From: Dehalococcoidia bacterium UBA2160
GTDB lineage: Bacteria; Chloroflexota; Dehalococcoidia; Lucifugimonadales; UBA1123
Length of the DNA stretch: 5,340 nucleotides
Assembly (NCBI GenBank): GCA_002328865.1
Contig: DCWO01000180.1
Coordinates: 1 to 5,340, forward strand
Reading direction: 5' to 3'
Of the stretch, positions 1-4,266 are shown in pieces. The notes under the pieces were generated by a model that saw only the letters and a list, made by a program, of their open reading frames with translations, had not been told where the DNA came from and did no database searches. Positions within the stretch are counted from its first letter, which is position 1. Every line of letters starts with the position of its first letter. Both the position numbers and the translations under genes were made by a program.

Positions 1-812
1 GCAGCCAGAGCCTTCATCTTCTCGTCGGCGCGGGCCGCGCTGCCGGTGATGATCGCGCCGGCGTGCCCCATGCGTTTGCCGGTCGGGGCGCTCTGCCCCA
101 CGATCAGCGAGGCCACAGGTTTGTTGAACGCGTCGCTCTTGATGAACTCGGCTGCCTCTTGCTCTTTGGTCCCGCCGATCTCACCGATCAGAACGACCGC
201 ATCGGTGTCGGGATCGTCTTGGAACCGGGCAAGTATGTCGACGAACGAGGAGCCGTTCACCGGGTCGCCGCCGATGCCCACGCATGTCGACTGCCCGATG
301 CCCAGGTCGGTGAGCTGCCCCACGGCTTCGTAGGTCAGCGTTCCGCTGCGGGACACCACGCCGACGCGGCCTCCCTTGTGGATGTGGGCGGGCATGATGC
401 CCATCTTGAAGTTCTCGCCAGGCGAGATTATGCCCGGACAGTTAGGGCCGATCAGGGTGGTCGACTTGCCCTTCATGTAGCGGACTACCCGAATCGTGTC
501 CATTACGGGGATGCCCTCGGTGATGCACGCGATGACGGATATGCCCGCGTCGACGGATTCCACGATGGTGTCGGCCGCGAACGGCGGCGGCACGAAGATC
601 AGCGAAGCGTCGGCGCCAGTTTCCGCGACGGCCTGCCCGACGGAATTGAACACTGGCACGTCGTCGTCAAACATCTGGTCGCCCCGACCGGGGACCACGC
701 CCGCCACGAGGTTCGCGCCGTACTCTCGGCACCGCAGGGCGTGGAAGCTTCCCTCCCTGCCGGTGATTCCTTGCACCAGTAATCTGGTCTCGCTGCCCAC
801 GAGGATGCTCAT
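1..812 (-). CDS. sucD: Succinyl-CoA synthetase alpha subunit (3' end cut by window)
   Basis: This subunit binds CoA and carries the phosphohistidine in the reversible conversion of succinyl-CoA, NDP and phosphate to succinate, NTP and CoA in the cytoplasmic citric acid cycle. The 270 complete codons cover nearly the whole protein (E. coli SucD is 289 residues); the C-terminus lies beyond the left edge. Visible motifs are the N-terminal CoA-binding loop GITGREGSFH (residues 15-24), GPNCPG (122-127), SRSGTLTYE (154-162), GIGGDPVNG (179-187), EIGG (211-214) and the active-site GHAGAI (249-254), where His250 is the expected phosphohistidine. The ATG at 812 has AGGAG seven bases upstream (824-820). 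The gene follows sucC in the same direction after 136 bases, so it is probably co-transcribed. Malate-CoA ligase alpha (MtkB) is a close relative and cannot be strictly excluded, but these motifs and the sucC partner favour SucD. Confidence 0.97.
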   Translation of the reverse strand, partial: MSILVGSETRLLVQGITGREGSFHALRCREYGANLVAGVVPGRGDQMFDDDVPVFNSVGQAVAETGADASLIFVPPPFAADTIVESVDAGISVIACITEGIPVMDTIRVVRYMKGKSTTLIGPNCPGIISPGENFKMGIMPAHIHKGGRVGVVSRSGTLTYEAVGQLTDLGIGQSTCVGIGGDPVNGSSFVDILARFQDDPDTDAVVLIGEIGGTKEQEAAEFIKSDAFNKPVASLIVGQSAPTGKRMGHAGAIITGSAARADEKMKALA

Positions 813-948
813 CTGCTCGCTCCTGCCTGTGGAGAGTTTTTCATTTGATGCTTGCCCGGACGGTCCACACCGAGATCATTGACCGGATGCCCGCCACGGA
901 GAATCGTCGCCTCGATGTGCGCGGCAATGATCGACCCCGGCCGTCAGC
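813..948 (-). other. sucC-sucD intergenic gap with inverted repeat
   Basis: The gap of 136 bases is long for this gene pair, whose members usually abut or overlap. It contains a perfect 8-base inverted repeat (GATCATTG at 874-881, CAATGATC at 925-932, 43 bases between) and a smaller stem with four-base arms (861-864 and 869-872, loop CCAC). An 11-codon open frame starts at the ATG at 844 and ends with a TGA at 811-809 that overlaps the sucD ATG (812-810). It has no clear ribosome binding site of its own. No convincing promoter was seen, so sucD is most simply read through from sucC. Whether the structure regulates or processes the transcript is unknown. Confidence 0.45.
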
Positions 949-2106
949 TCAACCTAACTTGCCGATAGCGTCAGCCGCCTGGTTGAGGTTGTCGACCAGT
1001 GTGATGTCCAGGTTCGAGTCTCTCAACAGCTCCCGGCCTTCATCGGCGTTTGTGCCTAGCATCCGCACAACCATCGGGCGCATCGCATCGGGCATCTCTT
1101 CGGCCGCCAGCAGCACGCCTCGCGCCGCAACGTCGCAGCGGAGTATCCCGCCGAATATGTTGATAAGCACGCGTTTGACGTCGGCGTCAGACAAAACGAT
1201 CTTGAGCGCCTTGGCGACTTTGGCTTCGTCAGCGCCGCCGCCGATGTCCAGGAAGTTGGCGGGAGCGGCCCCGGCCGCGTGTGTGACGTCCATGGTGGCC
1301 ATTGCCAACCCAGCGCCGTTCACGATGCAACCGACGTCGCCGTCCAGCTTCACGTAGTTGATGTCGAACTCGCGCGCCTCGATCTCCAGGGCGTCCTCCT
1401 GCTCCGGGTCGTGGAGCTGTTGGAGGTCTCGATGGCGGAAGACCGCGTCGTCGTCGACGTTCAGCTTGGCGTCCATCGCCAGCAACCGGCCGTCCGAGGT
1501 CACGCCCAGCGGATTGATCTCGACGAGGGAGCAGTCGTTATCCGTGAACACGTTGTAGACGCTGTCCAACAACGTCGAGATCGGCCGGACCAGCTCGGGC
1601 GCCAATTCGAGACCGTACGCCAGCTTTCGGCCCTGGAATGGCTGGAATCCGAGCACAGGATCGACAGGCTCGCGCAGGATCTTCTCGGGGGCTGTCTCGG
1701 CCACCTCTTCGATCTCCATGCCGCCTGCCGCCGACGCGATGACGACCACACCCTCGACGGCCCCGTCGATTGCCATGCCAACGTAGAGCTCGCTCGCGAC
1801 ATCGACGAGTTCTTCGACCAGAACGCTGCGAATCGGGACGCCTTCGGGTCCGGTCTGGTGGGTCACAATGCTGGAGCCGATGAGGGCTTTCGCGGCTTCG
1901 GCGGCTTCCTCGGCGGACGACACAACCTTGATGCCGCCGGCCTTGCCCCTGCCCCCGGCATGGACCTGGGCTTTGACGACAGACCGGCCGCCCAGCTCCC
2001 GAGTGATCTCGGCCGCCTCTTCAGGCGTCGACGCCACCCGTCCTTTGGGCACGGGAACGCCCTGGCTGGCAAGAATCTCTTTGGCCTGGTACTCGTGTAT
2101 CTTCAT
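949..2106 (-). CDS. sucC: Succinyl-CoA synthetase beta subunit
   Basis: This is the nucleotide- and succinate-binding subunit of succinyl-CoA synthetase, partner of the SucD encoded just downstream. At 385 residues it matches the family length (E. coli 388). An N-terminal ATP-grasp domain opens with MKIHEYQAKEIL and has the nucleotide-binding stretch KAQVHAGGRGKAGG (45-58). The metal-binding segment is SLVEINPL (193-200) followed by MDAKLN (211-216); by comparison with E. coli, Asn198 and Asp212 should be the magnesium ligands. The C-terminal ligase domain shows VNGAGLAMATMD (262-273), FLDIGGGA (285-292) and INIFGGI (315-321). The ATG at 2106 has GGAG six bases upstream (2116-2113), and the stop is TGA. 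An extended -10 promoter lies about 40 bases upstream of the start. ATP or GDP preference cannot be read by eye. The malate-CoA ligase beta subunit is the nearest alternative. Confidence 0.97.
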   Translation of the reverse strand: MKIHEYQAKEILASQGVPVPKGRVASTPEEAAEITRELGGRSVVKAQVHAGGRGKAGGIKVVSSAEEAAEAAKALIGSSIVTHQTGPEGVPIRSVLVEELVDVASELYVGMAIDGAVEGVVVIASAAGGMEIEEVAETAPEKILREPVDPVLGFQPFQGRKLAYGLELAPELVRPISTLLDSVYNVFTDNDCSLVEINPLGVTSDGRLLAMDAKLNVDDDAVFRHRDLQQLHDPEQEDALEIEAREFDINYVKLDGDVGCIVNGAGLAMATMDVTHAAGAAPANFLDIGGGADEAKVAKALKIVLSDADVKRVLINIFGGILRCDVAARGVLLAAEEMPDAMRPMVVRMLGTNADEGRELLRDSNLDITLVDNLNQAADAIGKLG

Positions 2107-2148
2107 GAAAGGCTCCGCCTCGTTCGTGTAATCGTCCGGCGATAGGCT

Positions 2149-2157
2149 ATTGTATCA
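2149..2157 (-). promoter_or_regulatory. Extended -10 promoter for sucCD
   Basis: On the minus strand the sequence reads TGATACAAT. That is a TACAAT -10 hexamer (5 of 6 to TATAAT) preceded by the TGn of an extended -10 element. No good -35 sits at 16-18 bases, which fits extended -10 promoters that depend less on that element. Transcription would start near 2142 and leave a leader of roughly 36 bases holding the sucC ribosome binding site. Confidence 0.45.
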
Positions 2158-2275
2158 GGCGTCGTAGCACAAGGTCGCCAATCTAATGTCGATCACGTGG
2201 AATGAACGTGAGGTTTGGCGCAATCTCGGAGCCCCATCTCAGCAACTCGGTCACGATTCAAACTCGTGGTGTGTT

Positions 2276-2293
2276 TGGCGGTGGCGCGAGGAT
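2276..2293 (-). pseudogene. Possible tRNA 3'-end remnant
   Basis: Read on the minus strand, this segment matches the layout of the last 18 bases of a tRNA: AT as loop positions 59-60, CCTCG as the 3' T-stem with the conserved C61, CGCCACC as the 3' acceptor strand, G73 and an encoded CCA. Upstream the match fails. The T-loop lacks C56 and A58, the complementary T-stem arm is absent, and no GGTGGCG acceptor partner lies at tRNA distance. It is therefore not an intact tRNA. It could be a decayed gene, an integration scar at a tRNA 3' end, or chance. Confidence 0.25.
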
Positions 2294-2350
2294 CTTACCG
2301 CCAGCCGGAGTCTTGTCGTTTTACTCTTCCGCCGCTCGTGTGTCGAACGA

Positions 2351-2378
2351 AGAAGCCCCGGAGTTTTCCGAGGCTTCT
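2351..2378 (-). terminator. Terminator-like hairpin after the small-protein gene
   Basis: Seven paired bases (AGAAGCC with GGCTTCT), one C-A mismatch and four more pairs (CGGA with TCCG) enclose the loop GTTT. The hairpin lies about 74 bases past the stop of the 133-residue gene and before the sucC promoter, where termination would be expected. The tail on either strand is only weakly T-rich (TCGTTCG on the minus strand), so an intrinsic terminator is likely but not certain. Confidence 0.5.
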
Positions 2379-2451
2379 GTAATTCCTGAACAGAGTCGGA
2401 TCAGATTGGCCGACCAACTTGCCCGATGTCTTCGCACCGGTGTCCGGAGCG

Positions 2452-2853
2452 CTATTTCCACTCCCAGAGCTGACCTTTCGTGTTCCCGTCGGCATCCACT
2501 TCGTATTCGAAGACGGCCGCGACGTCGTTGAGTCTGAGCAAGCTTTCGTGGGTAGTCTGATAGTAAAGTGCGCCTCGATAGCTGATTGAGCCTTCGGGAC
2601 CGAAGCGGCCAATTCCTTGCCCCTTCCACGTGGCTGATCCCCCATCGGCCGTCATGAGGACACCCTGACCCTCGCCGTACATCGTGCCGCCAGGTCTCAT
2701 GACTGTCTCGTACGTGGCGATGTCAGTTGCGGGAACGCCAAGCAACGTGCCTGACGCCTGAAATGAGGTTTCCACCCTCGGAGCCCCATCGCTCGACAGT
2801 ACCCGCTGTGTCGTGATCCTGCCCGTCTCTTCGCCTATTATGTCTCCCAGCAT
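2452..2853 (-). CDS. Uncharacterised 133-residue beta-rich protein
   Basis: I do not recognise a named family. The predicted product is 133 residues with no signal peptide or membrane segment, so it is probably cytoplasmic. Alternating polar and hydrophobic stretches with regular glycines suggest a small all-beta barrel: RITTQRVL (12-19), PRVETSFQASGTLLG (25-39), a Gly-rich RPGGTMYGEGQGVLMT (53-68), ATWKGQGIGRFG (74-85), SYRGALYYQT (91-100), and an ending VFEYEVDADGN then LWEWK. A lipocalin- or allene-oxide-cyclase-like fold is an inference from this pattern only. The start is the ATG at 2853, because AGGAGG lies six bases before it. A GTG five codons further upstream overlaps that ribosome binding site and is a poorer choice. 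The stop is TAG. It has its own candidate promoter and a hairpin terminator, so it is probably monocistronic or partly read through from the upstream oxidoreductase. Confidence 0.85.
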   Translation of the reverse strand: MLGDIIGEETGRITTQRVLSSDGAPRVETSFQASGTLLGVPATDIATYETVMRPGGTMYGEGQGVLMTADGGSATWKGQGIGRFGPEGSISYRGALYYQTTHESLLRLNDVAAVFEYEVDADGNTKGQLWEWK

Positions 2854-2859
2854 GCCAGC

Positions 2860-2865
2860 CCTCCT
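2860..2865 (-). promoter_or_regulatory. Ribosome binding site that fixes the small-protein start
   Basis: AGGAGG on the minus strand, six bases before the ATG at 2853. The longer open frame from the GTG at 2868 would place this perfect site inside the coding region, which argues for the shorter protein. Confidence 0.8.
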
Positions 2866-2914
2866 CACTGATATTGCGCATCACGCGGGTGATTGAAACG
2901 CATGGATTGTCCCC

Positions 2915-2943
2915 ATTCTAGGGGCCGGCGCCGTGCGGCGCAA
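2915..2943 (-). promoter_or_regulatory. Candidate promoter for the small-protein gene
   Basis: On the minus strand, TTGCGC (2943-2938; 3 of 6 to the -35 consensus) is followed after 17 bases by TAGAAT (2920-2915; 5 of 6 to the -10). Transcription would begin near 2908, giving a leader of about 55 bases. The spacer carries a GC-rich inverted repeat (GCGCC, four bases, GGCGC at 2928-2941) that could be an operator or a hairpin belonging to the upstream transcript. Confidence 0.35.
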
Positions 2944-2962
2944 ACAATTCGCCGCTGATGAT

Positions 2963-3007
2963 CTGGGAGTCTTGCGATCCACTGATCGAGGAGCGTCTGA
3001 GACCCAG
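2963..3007 (-). other. Possible structured 3' end of the oxidoreductase transcript
   Basis: Just after the oxidoreductase stop, nested inverted repeats can fold. The outer arms CTGG and GTCT (2963-2966, 2969-2972) pair with AGAC and CCAG (3000-3007) across a two-base bulge. Inside them is a perfect stem, CGATC with GATCG (2975-2979, 2984-2988), around a four-base loop. No T-run follows, so this is not a standard intrinsic terminator. Confidence 0.3.
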
Positions 3008-3023
3008 CAATCGGCGGTTCGAC

Positions 3024-3932
3024 TCACCGAAACGCGGGCATGACCTCTTCCACGAACGCTTGCAGCGCGTCCCACTCGACCGGGGGGCGGATGGCGACGC
3101 TCACCCGTGCAGCGCCTGCTTCCTGGTAGCTTCGGATCGTTTCGATGGCCTGCTGCGGCGTGCCAGCCGCCGATCCGGCGATGCTGCCTCGCTCCCGTTC
3201 GATCCTGGCGGCGTGCTTAGCGTTCGTGCCCATCCTCATGTGCAGGTTGACGCTCCGTTCGAGATCGGCAGGATCGCGGCCATTCTCCTCGCAGAGGGCG
3301 TCCAGAAGGCCGTTCAACCGGGCGAACTCCTCCAGAGGGATGTAGGCGATGTTCCAACCGTCGGCGAGTCGGGCAGCGGTCGGCAGCGTCCGCCGTTCAC
3401 CGCGGCCGCCGACCACGATCGGCAGACGCTCCTGCACTGGGCGAGGGTAGAGCTTCGCGTCCGTCAGTTCGTAGAACTCGCCGGAGTAGTTCGACACCTC
3501 TTCCGTGAGCAACAGCCGGAGTGCCTGGACGCCGTCTTCGAGGCGGTCCGAGCGAACTCCCGGCGAGTCGAACGGAAATCCGTAGGCGGTGTGCTCGGCG
3601 ACGTGCCATCCGGCGCCGATGCCGAGCTCAACCCTGCCGTGGCTCACGTGGTCTATCGTCATGATGGAGTTAGCGAGAAGCGCGGGGTTTCGATATGTCA
3701 TGCAGAACACGTGGCACCCGATCCGGGCGTTCTTCGTGTCCGCGGCCAGCGTCGCCATGGCGGCGATCGACTCGAACGCTGGGGAGTTGCCGTCGATCGG
3801 GGGCGCCTCGTAGAAGTGGTCCCAAACCGAGATGAAATCGAAGCCGTTGTCGTCCGCGTAACGCCACATTCGCCTGAGCTCATCCATCTCGATGTCTTGT
3901 TGTCCGGTGTGCAATCCGAGTTTCAGCCTCAC
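3024..3932 (-). CDS. Luciferase-like (LLM class) F420-type oxidoreductase
   Basis: This is a cytoplasmic TIM-barrel flavin/deazaflavin enzyme of the bacterial luciferase superfamily. Members use F420H2 or FMNH2 to reduce or mono-oxygenate small molecules; the substrate cannot be predicted. The 302 residues match the usual length of about 280-350. Supporting motifs are FISVWDHF (33-40) on an early strand, then DHVSHGRVELGIGAGWH (94-110) followed by E113 and GFPF (118-121), the R-S-D-R-LEDG segment (127-134), and LPIVVGGRGERRTL (170-183) with AARLADGWN (186-194), the pattern typical of the F420-dependent branch. The GTG at 3932 is chosen because AGGAGG lies five bases upstream and the protein begins RLKLGLHTG, as the family does. 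The reading frame stays open to 4643, but that extension crosses the promoter. An FMN-dependent monooxygenase is the main alternative. Confidence 0.92.
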   Translation of the reverse strand: MRLKLGLHTGQQDIEMDELRRMWRYADDNGFDFISVWDHFYEAPPIDGNSPAFESIAAMATLAADTKNARIGCHVFCMTYRNPALLANSIMTIDHVSHGRVELGIGAGWHVAEHTAYGFPFDSPGVRSDRLEDGVQALRLLLTEEVSNYSGEFYELTDAKLYPRPVQERLPIVVGGRGERRTLPTAARLADGWNIAYIPLEEFARLNGLLDALCEENGRDPADLERSVNLHMRMGTNAKHAARIERERGSIAGSAAGTPQQAIETIRSYQEAGAARVSVAIRPPVEWDALQAFVEEVMPAFR

Positions 3933-3937
3933 GTTGC

Positions 3938-3944
3938 CCTCCTT
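3938..3944 (-). promoter_or_regulatory. Ribosome binding site for the oxidoreductase GTG start
   Basis: AAGGAGG on the minus strand, five bases before the GTG at 3932. It decides the start against the much longer in-frame opening upstream. Confidence 0.85.
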
Positions 3945-4016
3945 GTTGGTTGTCGATCTGGCATTTCCCGAGCGATGCGTGGAAATTTCGGAGACGTCGC
4001 TGTCTAGGGTGAAGCT

Positions 4017-4045
4017 ACTGTATTTACCGGCGCCGATCGTGTCAA
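4017..4045 (-). promoter_or_regulatory. Sigma70-type promoter of the oxidoreductase
   Basis: On the minus strand a perfect -35, TTGACA (4045-4040), is followed by exactly 17 bases and a -10 of TACAGT (4022-4017; 4 of 6). The predicted start is near 4010, about 78 bases before the GTG codon. This is the best-formed promoter in the window. Confidence 0.65.
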
Positions 4046-4226
4046 TTGCCGCGGGCGCTGTGTGTCCTGTCGCCTTGTGACCGCGGCGTCCCAGACCCTC
4101 CATCCTTCTCAGGATGGGGATGATGGCACGAGGCCGGCTTCGAATGTCGAAGAGGTCGAGTCGGACGGTCGCTAGGCCCTTGAAATGCTCGATCTCAGCG
4201 TGTGGCACGCGCGATGGTGTTGCGTT

Positions 4227-4232
4227 TATCAT
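4227..4232 (+). promoter_or_regulatory. Weak -10 candidate for the lipoprotein gene
   Basis: TATCAT matches 5 of 6 positions of the -10 consensus and would start transcription near 4239, leaving about 28 bases of leader that include AGGA at 4250-4253. No convincing -35 lies at the proper distance, so the call is tentative. Confidence 0.22.
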
Positions 4233-4266
4233 GGTGGCGAGTTTGTCATAGGAAGTCTTCGCATCG

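Larger units (their letters stand above)
2158..2451. other. Non-coding stretch between sucC promoter and the small-protein gene
   Basis: I see no credible gene here on either strand. Open frames crossing it have irregular composition, lack ribosome binding sites and run antisense into the neighbouring small-protein gene. The stretch contains the terminator-like hairpin at 2351-2378, a tRNA-3'-end-like match at 2276-2293, a 5-base stem with a 7-base loop at 2252-2268, and two direct copies of GTTTGGCG (2213-2220 and 2273-2280, 60 bases apart). Confidence 0.6.
3945..4266. other. Divergent regulatory region
   Basis: This is the stretch between the minus-strand oxidoreductase and the plus-strand lipoprotein. 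It holds the promoter at 4017-4045, a leader of about 78 bases for the oxidoreductase, a weak promoter candidate for the lipoprotein near 4227, and two hairpins: CTCCATCC with GGATGGGG (4098-4119, one wobble pair, loop TTCTCA) and CTTCGA with TCGAAG (4138-4152, loop ATG). Neither hairpin has a T-tail. A minus-strand frame is open through it, but I see no ribosome binding site that would support a gene. Confidence 0.6.

Noticed and set aside
63..782. Plus-strand open frame of 239 codons opposite sucD
   Set aside because: It is antisense to a clear sucD with all family motifs, and its own translation is His/Arg/Asp-rich with no coherent domain.
1279..2145. Plus-strand open frame of 288 codons opposite sucC
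   Set aside because: It is the complement of a full-length sucC. The length reflects GC-rich codon bias, not a gene.
2225..2262. CTGAGA-containing minus-strand segment reminiscent of a thiamine riboswitch
   Set aside because: The second conserved half of the thiamine pyrophosphate riboswitch is missing, and no thiamine gene lies downstream.
2252..2268. Stem CACGA/TCGTG with loop TTCAAAC, resembling a tRNA T-arm on the plus strand
   Set aside because: The conserved G53-C61 pair is absent, no acceptor or anticodon stem can be built around it, and no CCA end follows.
2202..2531. Plus-strand frame of 109 codons across the non-coding stretch
   Set aside because: No ribosome binding site, it overlaps the 3' end of the small-protein gene in antisense, and the Arg-rich ending is typical of a shadow frame.
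2452..2868. GTG start at 2868 giving 138 residues for the small protein
   Set aside because: The first codons overlap a perfect AGGAGG that is ideally spaced for the ATG at 2853.
2958..4007. Plus-strand open frame of 349 codons opposite the oxidoreductase
   Set aside because: It is antisense to a well-supported luciferase-like enzyme, and its translation lacks recognisable motifs.
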